Translations under genes and position numbers: made by a program
Source: Marinilactibacillus sp036039175
Lineage (GTDB): Bacteria; Bacillota; Bacilli; Lactobacillales; Carnobacteriaceae_A
Assembly (NCBI RefSeq): GCF_036039175.1
Contig: NZ_JAYXKP010000001.1
Span: 620,001 to 684,000 of the forward strand
Reading direction: 5' to 3'
DNA: 64,000 nucleotides
In this document: positions 16,078-25,527 of the stretch, one piece after another
Layout: each line of letters opens with the position of its first letter
Position numbering within the stretch: the first letter of the stretch is position 1
The notes under the pieces: model-generated
Seen by the model: only the letters and a program-made list of their open reading frames with translations
Told to the model about the DNA's origin: nothing
The model's database searches: none

Positions 16078-16857
16078 CTAATTCCCCTCCTTTTTTTCTA
16101 CTGTTTGTTCAAGACCAAGGCTTTGTGGGGCAAGATCCAGCAGACATACCGTAATATTATCCGTTGCGCCATTCTTTAAAGCTTGTTCAATTAACTCATC
16201 TGCTTTAGATGCATCACTTTTGTCTTTAGATACGATTGAAAGAATGTCACTTTCACTTATAGCATTCGTCAATCCATCAGAACAAAGTAGCAATAACTGC
16301 TTTCCAGGATTAAAAAAACTAAAAAAATCAATTTTCACTTCAGAGCGAACACCAAGAGAACGTGTAAGTGTATTTCGCTTCTCATGCGTTAATGCTTCTT
16401 CCTCTGTTATCTGCCCCGTCATTTTCAATTCATTAGCAAAAGAATGGTCTTCTGTTATTCGTGTAATAGAAGTTCCTTCTACGATATACGCTCTACTATC
16501 GCCAATATTTGCAATGACCGTCATTTCTTCAAATACAGCAGCTGCAACAAGTGTAGTACCCATGCCTTGAAGGTCTTTAAATATATTGGCAGCATCATAA
16601 ATCCTCTTATTTTCTTCATTAATATGATTTTGAAACCAGTCTTCTACAGCTTCAATATCTTTATTTTTAAAATCAGACTGTTCCCAGCTATTTCCTAGCT
16701 GCAAAACAGCCATTTCACTCGCAATATCACCGGCATTATGTCCACCCATTCCGTCACATAAAACAGCTAATGTTTGATTATCTGCATTAACAAACGTAGA
16801 AACATAGTCTTGATTTGAATCTCGCTTACCAATATTAGATCTAGTTGTAATATTCAG
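16078..16857 (-). CDS. prpC: PP2C-type protein phosphatase, partner of PrkC, with apparent CTG start
   Basis: 259 aa when read from CTG at 16857. PP2C motifs are intact: RDSNQDY, LCDGMGGH with metal-binding Asp, ANIGDSRAYI, LLLCSDGLTN, and GATDNITV. It removes phosphate from substrates of PrkC. No in-frame ATG, GTG or TTG exists between the upstream stop and motif 2. The first ATG (16749) lies inside the DGMGGH motif and would delete motif 1. CTG at 16855-16857 has a GAGGTG ribosome site 7 bases upstream and gives the expected N-terminus (LNITTRSNIGKRDS). A start mutation or sequencing error is the alternative. Confidence 0.9.
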   Translation of the reverse strand: MNITTRSNIGKRDSNQDYVSTFVNADNQTLAVLCDGMGGHNAGDIASEMAVLQLGNSWEQSDFKNKDIEAVEDWFQNHINEENKRIYDAANIFKDLQGMGTTLVAAAVFEEMTVIANIGDSRAYIVEGTSITRITEDHSFANELKMTGQITEEEALTHEKRNTLTRSLGVRSEVKIDFFSFFNPGKQLLLLCSDGLTNAISESDILSIVSKDKSDASKADELIEQALKNGATDNITVCLLDLAPQSLGLEQTVEKKEGN

Positions 16858-16908
16858 TTTCGTTCACCTCTGATTTATAAATAAAGTGCTTTTTTCTGGT
16901 CTCTATGT

Positions 16909-16932
16909 ACCTACCCAAATCATTGGATAGGT
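16909..16932 (-). promoter_or_regulatory. Hairpin between rsmB and prpC
   Basis: ACCTATCCAA and TTGGGTAGGT (minus-strand sense) pair over 10 bp with one G.U and a 4-base loop. No U-run follows, so partial termination or mRNA stability is more likely than full termination. The rsmB-prpC gap is 120 bases, and I saw no strong promoter in it. Confidence 0.35.
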
Positions 16933-16977
16933 GCTTTTAACTAGTAGTATGTCTTATTTTTTCTAGATGTACAAGTA

Positions 16978-18333
16978 TCAATTATCTTTAACTAATGAAC
17001 AGATAAAGAAACCATCCGTTTGATATTCATGCGGATAAAGTCTCAACATATCGTCACTATCCAATTTTAATTGGTTGTTTTCTAAAATGACTGGTTCTAC
17101 TTTGAAATCAGGATGCTTTTCTAGAAAAGCTTGAATAACTTCTTCGTTTTCTTCGGGTGTAATGGTACACGTACTGTATACTAATCGACCTTTTTCTTTT
17201 AATAAAGGTGCCATGTGTGTCAAAAGATCGATTTGTATTTTTTTCAAAGATTTCAAATCCTCTATTGTTTTAGAGTATCTGATTTCAGGTTTTCTTCTCA
17301 TCAGACCTAGACCGGAACAAGGTGCATCCACTAGTATTTTATCGAATGATTCAGCTTGAACTTCTTCGCTAATTTTACGAGCATCTATATTTTTAGCTAT
17401 AACGACGGCTTCTACGTTCTGTCTCTTCGCGTTGTCTTCAATGAGCTTGATTTTATGCTTATGGAGATCAAGTGCCAGTACTTCTCCTCCTAGCTGAGCA
17501 TCTAGATAAGAAGCGATATGTGTTGTCTTACCACCAGGCGCTGCGCAAGCATCCAAAACTTTATCCCCTGGCTCTAATTGTAGCGAAGGAGCAACCAGCA
17601 TTGAACTTTCATCTTGAATCGTCAGTTTACCAGATTTGAATAACTCTGATTTTGCAGGCAACCCACTTTCACTAATCAATCCTTGAGGAGATACGATACT
17701 TCTCTTGACGCTATAACCTTCTGCCGTCAATTGCTCAATAGCTTCTTCAATCGTGATTTGTTTCTGATTCACTCTCAAGCTGACTTTTGATTTTTCAGAA
17801 AGAGATTGTGCATATTTTTCTGTTTCTTCTATCCCAATTTTATTTATACTTTTTTCAATCATCCAGTCAGGAAGACTATACTGGATACCCAGTCTCTTTA
17901 CTGGATCTTCAATTTTAAGAAAGTCTGGCTTTTCACTTCTCAGTACGTTTCTAAGCACACCATTCACTAGTCCAGCAATCCCTTTATGTCCTCTGGATTT
18001 AGCGATATTCACCGCTTCATTTAAGACAGCGTGATCTGGAACGCGTTCAAGGTAATGTAATTGATAAACTGAAAGTCTTAAAAGTTCTAGTACCCAGTTT
18101 TCCAGCTTTTTTTTCTGATCAAGAAAAGGCTCTAATGTGTAATCCAGCGTTCGTTTTCTCTGAATCACACCATAAACCAGTTCCGTTAATAAATTGCTAT
18201 CTTCTCTTGATAGTGCATGTTTTTCAATTGTCTGATTCAAGACAATATTACTGAATGCCCCTTTAGTATTCACTTTTTCAAGTATGGTCATAGCTAGATA
18301 GCGGCTACTGTTTCTAATCGTATTATTCGCCAA
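16978..18333 (-). CDS. rsmB: 16S rRNA (cytosine-967-C5)-methyltransferase RsmB
   Basis: 451 aa. An N-terminal NusB-like domain (about 1-140) is followed by the NOL1/NOP2/Sun methyltransferase domain: DACAAPGGKTTHIA for SAM binding, VDAPCSGLGLMRRKPE with one catalytic Cys, and VYSTCTITPEENEEV with the second. It methylates C967 of 16S rRNA. The start is TTG at 18333 with AAGGATG upstream; the gene overlaps the end of fmt by 11 bases, so translation is coupled. Confidence 0.96.
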   Translation of the reverse strand: MANNTIRNSSRYLAMTILEKVNTKGAFSNIVLNQTIEKHALSREDSNLLTELVYGVIQRKRTLDYTLEPFLDQKKKLENWVLELLRLSVYQLHYLERVPDHAVLNEAVNIAKSRGHKGIAGLVNGVLRNVLRSEKPDFLKIEDPVKRLGIQYSLPDWMIEKSINKIGIEETEKYAQSLSEKSKVSLRVNQKQITIEEAIEQLTAEGYSVKRSIVSPQGLISESGLPAKSELFKSGKLTIQDESSMLVAPSLQLEPGDKVLDACAAPGGKTTHIASYLDAQLGGEVLALDLHKHKIKLIEDNAKRQNVEAVVIAKNIDARKISEEVQAESFDKILVDAPCSGLGLMRRKPEIRYSKTIEDLKSLKKIQIDLLTHMAPLLKEKGRLVYSTCTITPEENEEVIQAFLEKHPDFKVEPVILENNQLKLDSDDMLRLYPHEYQTDGFFICSLVKDN

Positions 18334-19270
18334 ATTTACATCCTTCTTTCAGTTGACTACCTGCGCCAACAAGGTAATCTCTTGTTTTCATTTTTGGTTT
18401 CCCAGAGGGTTGGATTTCAATCAGTTCAATTAACGTTCTTGAACCACAAGCAACCACAATGGCATTTTTTTGGATTTCTTCAATCGTACCTGGTTTTTTA
18501 GTAGCTGTACCCTCTACTGGTTTGACTGACCAAATTTTCATTCTTTTTCCCTGGAAATAAGTATGAGATCCTGGGAAAGGTCGCAACCCTCTAACTTTAC
18601 AGTCGATTTCTTCAGCTGTTTGATTGAAGTCAATTTTTTCCTGTTCTGAGTGAATCATAGGTGCATACGTCACTTCATTCGGATCTTGCTCAATTGAAGG
18701 ATTCGTTCTATTAAAAATAGCTGGTAATATCTCCATGAGAGTATCTCTTCCCAAGAGACTCAATTTTTCAAACATAGATCCTACATCATCTTGTTTTGTG
18801 ATTGGTATTGTTTGCTGAGCAATGATATTCCCAGCATCCATTTCTTTCTCCATATACATGATTGTAACACCCGTTTCATCATCTCCATTGATTATCGCTG
18901 AATGGATTGGTGCAGCACCACGATATTTCGGAAGAAGAGATGCATGAACATTGATAGATTTGAATTCTGGAGTATAAAGCAATTTAGTCGGAACATATTG
19001 TCCATAAGCCGCAGTTATTAATAAATCTGGTTTCAAATCGAGGATTTGTTGCATTTCTTCAGATCCAGATAATTTTTCCGGCTGGTAAACTGGCAGATCC
19101 AGTTCTAACGCCAAAGCTTTGACGGGTGGTGGTGTCAGAACTTTTTTCCGTCCTACTTTTCTGTCTGGTTGTGTAACGACAGCAACAACCTCAACTTGTT
19201 CTGATTCCGATAGTGCTTTTAATATAGGGACTGAGAACTGAGGGGTTCCCATAAAGACGATTTTATACAC
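18323..19270 (-). CDS. fmt: Methionyl-tRNA formyltransferase
   Basis: 315 aa. The N-terminal formyltransferase domain has FMGTPQFSVPIL, the key stretch NVHASLLPKYRGAAPIHSAI, and GVTIMYMEKEMDAGNII. The C-terminal tRNA-binding domain starts near residue 205. It formylates initiator Met-tRNA. The start codon is GTG with a GGAGG site. In Bacillus the deformylase gene def lies between priA and fmt; here it is absent and priA is followed directly by fmt. Confidence 0.97.
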   Translation of the reverse strand: MYKIVFMGTPQFSVPILKALSESEQVEVVAVVTQPDRKVGRKKVLTPPPVKALALELDLPVYQPEKLSGSEEMQQILDLKPDLLITAAYGQYVPTKLLYTPEFKSINVHASLLPKYRGAAPIHSAIINGDDETGVTIMYMEKEMDAGNIIAQQTIPITKQDDVGSMFEKLSLLGRDTLMEILPAIFNRTNPSIEQDPNEVTYAPMIHSEQEKIDFNQTAEEIDCKVRGLRPFPGSHTYFQGKRMKIWSVKPVEGTATKKPGTIEEIQKNAIVVACGSRTLIELIEIQPSGKPKMKTRDYLVGAGSQLKEGCKFGE

Positions 19271-19295
19271 AGTGTTCCTCCTAATGAATGTTTCT

Positions 19296-21713
19296 TTAAA
19301 TGAAGTTCATGGGTTGCGCATCAATTGAAACGAACAGACCTTTGGCCTGATCTTTTTGACTGTTCATCAATAGTTCATGCAATCTTTCAGATAACGCTGC
19401 CTCTTTTTTATACTTTATAATGGCTTGAAAATGATAGCGATTATGCGTTCTAGCAATTGATTTAGGTGTTGGTCCCAAGACAATCGCCTTTTCGCTCAGC
19501 ACCGGTTTTATAAAATGAATGAATTCCCCGATTTTTTTTGCGGCAGTCATTTCATTTTCATGGCTGACAGAGATACTTACTAGAAAATAGTATGGACTAT
19601 AATCACTGATATGCCTCAACTGCATTTCTCTTTTGTAAAAAGCATTATAGTCATGTCTCTTCGCGTATTGAATGGCATAATGATCTGGATTAAATGACTG
19701 TACATAGACTTTCCCTATTTTTTCAGCTCTACCTGCTCGTCCACTGACTTGAGTGAGTAATTGGAAAGTTCTTTCCGCTGATCTAAAATCTGGCAATCCT
19801 AGAGATGTATCTGCATTAATTACCCCAACCAGTGTAACATCGGGAAAATCCAGACCTTTTGCAATCATTTGAGTACCAAGCAAAATATCGGCTTTTTTAT
19901 CGCCAAAATCATTCAATAACCGCTCATGAGCGCCTTTTCTTCTTGTCGTGTCTACATCCATTCTAAGAATTCTAGCATCCGGAAATAGTTCTTGTAATTC
20001 TTCTTGGACTTTTTGCGTTCCAGTTCCAAAATAGCGGATACTCTTACTACGACAACTTGGACAGATAGATGGAATACCTTCTTCATGTCCGCAATAATGA
20101 CATTTCATGGTTTTTGTATCCATATGCAGCGTCTGCGAAATATCACAGTTCGGGCATTCCAACACAAATCCACAATCTCGACACATCACGAATGAAGAGT
20201 ACCCTCTCCTATTCAACATCAAAACAGCCTGCTCATTTTTCTCTATTCGATCTTTAATAGCTGCCTGTAATTCCATTGAGAAGTTGCTTCGATTCCCTAT
20301 TTTGGCTTCTTCTCGCATATCAATGACTTTTACTTCTGGTAAAGCTTTCTTATTTGCTCGTTCATTTAATTCCAGTAAAGTATAAACGCCTTTACTTGCT
20401 CTTGCGCTAGACTCCAAGGATGGCGTCGCACTTCCTAAAATAACAGGACAGTTGTGGAAATCACCTCGCCAGATTGCAATATCTTTCGCATGGTATCTCG
20501 GGTTTTCTTCTTGTTTGTAGCTAGTTTCATGTTCTTCATCAATGATAATCAAGCCAATCTTTTTCAAAGGTGCAAATACACTGGATCTAGCGCCTACAAC
20601 AACTGATGCTTCTCCATTATTGATTTTGCGCCATTCATCGTACTTTTCACCTTCCGAAAGTCCACTGTGCAGCACAGCTACCTTTTCACCGAATCGACTT
20701 TTAAATCTGTATACCATTTGAGGTGTTAATGCAATTTCCGGCACGAGCATCAATGCTCCCAGATCTTGGTCAATAACCTTTGAAATCGTCTGAAGATATA
20801 CTTCTGTTTTTCCGCTACCCGTTATACCTTTCAACAAAAAAACTTGGTGTTCTTTGCTGTCCAATTTTTTAGATATCTGATCATAGGCTACTTGCTGTTC
20901 ATCGTTAAGCTTCAAATGATGGCTTTTATCTATAGTAATATCTTTAAAAGGATCTCGATAAACCTCAACATCTTTGATTTCTAGCCAGCCTTTTTTCTGA
21001 GCTTCATTGATAGAAGAAAGTGAAATTCCATATTCTTCCTTAATCCCCTTCGTATCGACCCATTCATTTTCTTCCATTGATTGTAAAACATTAATCAAAG
21101 CAATTTGCTTTTTAGCATTTTGTCTAAGTGTTTCACGTATTTCTTCCAATTGTTCAAAATTTGATACAGATCTGATTTTCTTAACAGTTTTCTTCGTACG
21201 CTTATCCTTAACGTTGTAATTGACTTCTACTTTATCTGCCGCTTTAAGTTCCAACATCTGCTTGACTAAGTTTCGATCAATCACTTCTTCCCAAGACAAG
21301 GTATCTTTACCTTTGAATAATTCGAAAAACAACTCTTCATCGATATCATCGACAATAGTGACCGTTTTTTCGTATTTTGCTCTTAGTACTGCAGGAAGCA
21401 TGGTCTGATAACAACTGATTTGAAAACTATACGTACTTCTAGCCATATATTCGCCAAGTTGAATCAATTCCGGTTTTAAAACTGGCGCAAGATCCATCAA
21501 CTCATCGATTTCCTTGAGCTTTCCTTCATAATCGCTCGACTCGAATATATTTGTAACGAACCCTTGTACTAATCGAGAACCATTACCAAATGGAACCACT
21601 ACTCTCATCCCTGGTTCTAAACGCTGTTCGAACGCTTGAGGAATCTTATAGTGAAACGGTCTGTTTGTTTGCAGTACTGGAACATCAACAATCACTTCGG
21701 CTACGTAAGGCAT
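19296..21713 (-). CDS. priA: Primosomal replication protein N' (PriA helicase)
   Basis: 805 aa. An N-terminal 3'-DNA-binding domain and winged helix precede the helicase: Walker A GITGSGKTEV, DEEH box in LIIIDEEHETSYKQ, GSATPSLES, and motif VI in QVSGRAGRAEK. A zinc-binding insert with paired cysteines is visible (CRDCGFVLECPNC and CHYCGH...CPSC). PriA reloads the replicative helicase at stalled or recombining forks. It is 13 bases after coaBC in the same unit. Confidence 0.97.
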   Translation of the reverse strand: MPYVAEVIVDVPVLQTNRPFHYKIPQAFEQRLEPGMRVVVPFGNGSRLVQGFVTNIFESSDYEGKLKEIDELMDLAPVLKPELIQLGEYMARSTYSFQISCYQTMLPAVLRAKYEKTVTIVDDIDEELFFELFKGKDTLSWEEVIDRNLVKQMLELKAADKVEVNYNVKDKRTKKTVKKIRSVSNFEQLEEIRETLRQNAKKQIALINVLQSMEENEWVDTKGIKEEYGISLSSINEAQKKGWLEIKDVEVYRDPFKDITIDKSHHLKLNDEQQVAYDQISKKLDSKEHQVFLLKGITGSGKTEVYLQTISKVIDQDLGALMLVPEIALTPQMVYRFKSRFGEKVAVLHSGLSEGEKYDEWRKINNGEASVVVGARSSVFAPLKKIGLIIIDEEHETSYKQEENPRYHAKDIAIWRGDFHNCPVILGSATPSLESSARASKGVYTLLELNERANKKALPEVKVIDMREEAKIGNRSNFSMELQAAIKDRIEKNEQAVLMLNRRGYSSFVMCRDCGFVLECPNCDISQTLHMDTKTMKCHYCGHEEGIPSICPSCRSKSIRYFGTGTQKVQEELQELFPDARILRMDVDTTRRKGAHERLLNDFGDKKADILLGTQMIAKGLDFPDVTLVGVINADTSLGLPDFRSAERTFQLLTQVSGRAGRAEKIGKVYVQSFNPDHYAIQYAKRHDYNAFYKREMQLRHISDYSPYYFLVSISVSHENEMTAAKKIGEFIHFIKPVLSEKAIVLGPTPKSIARTHNRYHFQAIIKYKKEAALSERLHELLMNSQKDQAKGLFVSIDAQPMNFI

Positions 21714-21726
21714 TTTGGTCTTCCTT

Positions 21727-22920
21727 TCATTCTAAACGTTCGATCAGTATTTCAATGATACTTTGAGCAATTTCTGCTTTCTTGGATAATTTGATTGTTA
21801 CGGGCTGATTAGTGTCTGAATATATTGTGACTTCATTATGATTGGAATTGAATCCTCTGTCTTTTTTACCCACATCGTTTGCTACAATTAAATCTGCATT
21901 TTTTTCAGTCAACTTTTTCAAAGCATAAGTTTCAATGTTTTCTGTTTCAGCGGCAAATCCAATTAAAAATTGTTTTGTTTTCTTTTTACCCATTTCTTTT
22001 AAAATATCTGGATTTTTTTTCAATTCAATCGTTAACTGATCTTGTTTTTTCATTTTATGTTCTTCAACTTTCAAAGGCGCATAGTCTGAAACAGCAGCCG
22101 CCATAATCAGCACATCTATTTCTTGAAACATTTGATTAACGGCTTCATACATTTGTGCAGCAGAATCAATTTGGATTCGATTAATTTGTTTGCGTGATGG
22201 CAAATCGCTCACCGTTATCAAGGTCACTTCTGCGCCTGCACTCCATGCGGCTTCTGCAAGCGCATGTCCCATCTTCCCTGACGAGTCATTTGAGATGAAA
22301 CGAACCGGATCAATTCTTTCCTTCGTTCCCCCCGCAGTGATCAGTACTTTTTTCCCTTTTAATGGCAAGTTTTCTCTGAATTCCATCAAAAATCCTTCTA
22401 ACGCTTCAATAATCGCATCTGTTTCTGGAAATCTGCCTTTACCACTATAGCCTTCTGCGAGAAAACCTGTTTCAGGCTCCATGACATAATGATGACGATT
22501 TCTCAGTGTGTCAATATTCTTTTGCGTCGCTGGATGCTCTAGCATATGTTCATTCATTGCTGGAACTAAAAATATTGGTGATACAGTTGCCAACAATGCT
22601 GAAGTCACAAAATTGTCAGCCATTCCATTTGCTAGTTTTGCAATTGTATTGGCTGTAGCAGGTGCAACGATAGAAACATCTGCCCAGTCGGCAAAATGTA
22701 TATGCTGTACGTAGTGCGGATCTTCTTCTGAAAAGGTATCTATATGAACGGCATGCTTGCTCAATACTTGAAATGTCAATGGGGATACAAATTCTGTTGC
22801 TGAAGGGGTCATGGCAACTTGGACGTCAGCGCCCATTTTAATTAATTCTCTCATTAAACTAATAGATTTGTAAACAGCAATTCCACCCGTTACATAAAAG
22901 GCTACTTTCAAATCTTTCAT
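21727..22920 (-). CDS. coaBC: Bifunctional phosphopantothenoylcysteine decarboxylase / phosphopantothenate-cysteine ligase
   Basis: 397 aa with two domains. The flavoprotein decarboxylase (CoaC, about 1-180) has GGIAVYKSISLMREL, the HIHFADWAD region and PAMNEHMLEHPATQ. The ligase (CoaB, about 185-397) starts KKVLITAGGTKERIDPVRFISNDSSGKMG and has KKNPDILKEMG. It carries out the second and third steps of coenzyme A synthesis from phosphopantothenate. The product feeds CoaD, encoded at 61621-62112. It is separated from rpoZ by a strong terminator, and no clear promoter was identified in the 22921-23028 gap. Confidence 0.97.
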   Translation of the reverse strand: MKDLKVAFYVTGGIAVYKSISLMRELIKMGADVQVAMTPSATEFVSPLTFQVLSKHAVHIDTFSEEDPHYVQHIHFADWADVSIVAPATANTIAKLANGMADNFVTSALLATVSPIFLVPAMNEHMLEHPATQKNIDTLRNRHHYVMEPETGFLAEGYSGKGRFPETDAIIEALEGFLMEFRENLPLKGKKVLITAGGTKERIDPVRFISNDSSGKMGHALAEAAWSAGAEVTLITVSDLPSRKQINRIQIDSAAQMYEAVNQMFQEIDVLIMAAAVSDYAPLKVEEHKMKKQDQLTIELKKNPDILKEMGKKKTKQFLIGFAAETENIETYALKKLTEKNADLIVANDVGKKDRGFNSNHNEVTIYSDTNQPVTIKLSKKAEIAQSIIEILIERLE

Positions 22921-23028
22921 GATCTACACATCCTCACTTATCTAATAAGATTATTTTACCAAGAAATAGAACGAAAGTCTTTAAGACCTCCATTTACTCT
23001 CAACAATAGATGTAAACTGGCTACTCAT

Positions 23029-23104
23029 AAAAAAACCTCTGCCAGTGTTTATTGCAGATAAGAAGGTTCCTTTTCTACAATAACACAATACCCGCAGAGG
23101 TTTT
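23029..23104 (-). terminator. Long terminator-like hairpin between rpoZ and coaBC
   Basis: AAAACCTCTGC and GCAGAGGTTTT form a perfect 11-bp outer stem about 50 bases apart. Inside, GTGTT.ATTG pairs with CAATAACAC, and AGAAGG pairs with CCTTTTCT near the tip. On the minus strand the outer stem runs into seven U residues, so it probably ends the gmk-rpoZ transcript. The size (about 75 bases) is larger than a standard terminator. Confidence 0.7.
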
Positions 23105-23120
23105 GTTAATTTGTACTCGT

Positions 23121-23333
23121 TTAGTGTTGGATACTTTCGGGATCTAGAACGATATCTCCAGATTCAATTTCTTCAAGAGCTCTACCTACATTTTTAATAG
23201 ACTGATAATCGTCTAACAAATCTACATTGTGGCTATGTTGCATTTCTTTAGCTCTTTTAGAAGCAAGTATAACCAATGAATATTTTGAATCGATTTTGTC
23301 TAATAATTTATCTTGTGAAGGATATAATAACAT
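23121..23333 (-). CDS. rpoZ: DNA-directed RNA polymerase subunit omega
   Basis: 70 aa. It begins MLLYPSQDKLLDKIDSKYSLVILASKRAKEM, closely matching Gram-positive omega, and ends in a tail with VGRALEEIESGDI. Omega supports folding and assembly of the beta' subunit. It starts 1 base after gmk, as in Bacillus, and is followed by a long terminator hairpin. Confidence 0.96.
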   Translation of the reverse strand: MLLYPSQDKLLDKIDSKYSLVILASKRAKEMQHSHNVDLLDDYQSIKNVGRALEEIESGDIVLDPESIQH

Positions 23334-23334
23334 A

Positions 23335-23952
23335 TTATTCCATCTCCTCTATAATTTCTGCAAACTCTTTTAAATTGCGTGTAACCTTAAGATGTTCACT
23401 TTCAATGATATTTCGAATTTTTCTAGCTGCATTATTAACTGTATCATTTTCTACCACATAATCATAGTACTGAATCAGTTTTAATTCTTCCACCGCTTTT
23501 GTCATACGCTTTTGAATCATCTCATGACTATCTGTTCCGCGGTTGACAATACGCGAGTTCAGTTCTTCAAGATCAGGTGGTGATAAGAACACGAAAATAC
23601 CTTCCGGCATTTTTTCTCTGACTTTCAGTGCTCCTTGTACTTCAATCTCTAGAAAAACATCTCTGCCTTCATCTAGTGTTTTATTGACATATTCTAAAGG
23701 TGTCCCATAATAATTACCGACGTATTCTGCATATTCAAGTAATCCGTCTTCTTGAATCAATTGTTCAAATTGTTCTTTCGTACGAAAATAGTAGTCTACC
23801 GCTTCTACTTCGCCTGTTCTTTGCATTCTAGTAGTCATTGAAACAGAGTATACAAAATCATTATTATAATTATCAAAAATGGCTTTTCTAACTGTTCCCT
23901 TGCCTACTCCTGACGGCCCAGATAGAACAATCAATAATCCTCGATCAGTCAT
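23335..23952 (-). CDS. gmk: Guanylate kinase
   Basis: 205 aa. The P-loop is LSGPSGVGKGTVRKAI (about 9-24); the GMP-binding region includes YSVSMTTRMQRTGEVEAVDYYFR, and LLEYAEYVGNYYGTP follows. It phosphorylates GMP to GDP and helps control the GTP/(p)ppGpp balance. It opens the cluster gmk-rpoZ; the preceding 97 bases lack an obvious promoter or a terminator for the patatin gene. Confidence 0.97.
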   Translation of the reverse strand: MTDRGLLIVLSGPSGVGKGTVRKAIFDNYNNDFVYSVSMTTRMQRTGEVEAVDYYFRTKEQFEQLIQEDGLLEYAEYVGNYYGTPLEYVNKTLDEGRDVFLEIEVQGALKVREKMPEGIFVFLSPPDLEELNSRIVNRGTDSHEMIQKRMTKAVEELKLIQYYDYVVENDTVNNAARKIRNIIESEHLKVTRNLKEFAEIIEEME

Positions 23953-24049
23953 TACTACTTCCTTCCCAAAACATTTCTCTCGTTTGAACCCTTATCCTCA
24001 ATATTACCACATAATAGGAAATTTTTGGGAATTTTTTTAGTTATTTTAT

Positions 24050-25402
24050 TTAATGACTGAATTTCTCTTCGAGGTAAAGCATATAAAGTGCCAGCATAAA
24101 AGGAAATGGTTTGATAGTAGCTACTAATTTGGATAAAATATTTGAAAGATCGCTAGTGGAATTTTTGAGTGTATTGTAGATAAACAAAGTCATTTGACGA
24201 TCAGATACAAAAGGAACGTTTTCTTTAATCTTTTCTGCCCATTCTTTTCCACTTAAGTGAAATTCGGGTGCAAGCTCACTAAAAGACCCTTCGTTATTTA
24301 GAGTCTGCATCCTATCCAAAATTTCTCTCTGAAAAGCTTCAGCTTTATATGCTTCTTCGGGCAATAATCTAAAACACTTTCCAGCCAGTTCCATCATTGC
24401 TAATGGAAGTGTCTCGTAAGTGACTTCTTTGTTCCACTTACTTGATATCTCTCCAACCATATTTATCTGATATTCTTCATCTTCAAGAAAGTCTTCTAAA
24501 CCATCAAAATCTTTTCCTTGCATGATTTTATTTAGAGATTGATAGAAAGCACGGTAATCTTCCTCGATACTGTCTGTTTCAAAAGTATACCAGAATCCTT
24601 TAAATCGATTAGAAAGTTTCATTGTTTCTAAGTAACCTAACTCAATATTCAATGAGGTTCTTTTTTTATTAAACAAAAGCAAATCCCCCAACGACCACTG
24701 CGTTCGAACCCATTTAGTTGGAACACTATCTACTCTGTGGTCAACGCTAAAAAGACCGGGACCTTGTAAATCTACAACAATCATTTTATCTGGCTTTCTA
24801 TCTATAACCATCTCATAGGGTATATTGTTTTTATAGCCTCCATCCATATATGCCGTACCATCAATAATGGTTTTTTCCATTGCGGGATACAATGAAGCAC
24901 TGGCTAACAGGTAATCTTTCAAACGATTTTCAGGTATATCTTTTAAATAGAAGAATTCTATTTCCCCAGTATCATCATTCGTTACTGATAGCCCAAAATC
25001 AATGGGAGATTTGCGTATGGCTGATTCATCAGTAATATATTCGCTAATGAGTTCTTTCAAAGGGGCTGAACTCAATCCTTTGGAGCCAATAGCTTTGATA
25101 AAGAAGCCGCCTAATGTTCTTTGATAATCATTGAAACTATCAATACTTAAAGGAAATTCATAGTCTAAAATTGATGATCCTTCGATATCTTTCCACATGG
25201 TTTCAGCCTCTTCAACATTGCCTTGCAGCATTAAAGCTCCGTTTAAAGCGCCTACTGATGTTCCAGTGATAATATCTGGAACAAAATTTAATTCTTTTAA
25301 AGCTTTCCAAACACCAATCTCGAAAGAACCTCTTGCACCCCCACCTCCTAGAACAAGTGCACTTTTTTCATTTTCTTTTAAATCGAAAAAATTTTCAATC
25401 AA
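24050..25402 (-). CDS. Patatin-like phospholipase family protein
   Basis: 450 aa. The patatin core is complete: oxyanion glycines GGGGARG (19-25), nucleophile GTSVG with S49, and DGG with D185 for the Ser-Asp dyad. It is soluble with no signal peptide, so it probably acts on membrane lipids or acyl esters from the cytoplasm. Residues after about 300 form a mostly helical C-terminal extension that I do not recognise. The start is TTG at 25402 with GGAGG 8 bases upstream, and its own promoter lies at 25440-25468. The substrate is unknown. Confidence 0.88.
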   Translation of the reverse strand: MIENFFDLKENEKSALVLGGGGARGSFEIGVWKALKELNFVPDIITGTSVGALNGALMLQGNVEEAETMWKDIEGSSILDYEFPLSIDSFNDYQRTLGGFFIKAIGSKGLSSAPLKELISEYITDESAIRKSPIDFGLSVTNDDTGEIEFFYLKDIPENRLKDYLLASASLYPAMEKTIIDGTAYMDGGYKNNIPYEMVIDRKPDKMIVVDLQGPGLFSVDHRVDSVPTKWVRTQWSLGDLLLFNKKRTSLNIELGYLETMKLSNRFKGFWYTFETDSIEEDYRAFYQSLNKIMQGKDFDGLEDFLEDEEYQINMVGEISSKWNKEVTYETLPLAMMELAGKCFRLLPEEAYKAEAFQREILDRMQTLNNEGSFSELAPEFHLSGKEWAEKIKENVPFVSDRQMTLFIYNTLKNSTSDLSNILSKLVATIKPFPFMLALYMLYLEEKFSH

Positions 25403-25439
25403 TTGTAGTGCCTCCTAATCAGTCAGATCATTCTTATTC

Positions 25440-25468
25440 ATAGTACAATCTGTTAAGATTTTTGACAA
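25440..25468 (-). promoter_or_regulatory. Promoter of the patatin-like gene
   Basis: TTGTCA (25463-25468) and TACTAT (25440-25445) are separated by 17 bases on the minus strand, placing the start about 30 bases before the TTG codon. Confidence 0.6.
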
Positions 25469-25485
25469 CTTTAATCACTTCAAAT

Positions 25486-25518
25486 AAAAAAAGCACCAAT
25501 ACCAAGTATCGGTGCTTT
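25486..25518 (-). terminator. Terminator of the V-ATPase operon
   Basis: AAAGCACC.ATAC and GTAT.GGTGCTTT pair around a 3-base loop just after ntpD. On the minus strand the stem is followed by seven U residues. Confidence 0.85.
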
Positions 25519-25527
25519 CCATATCCA

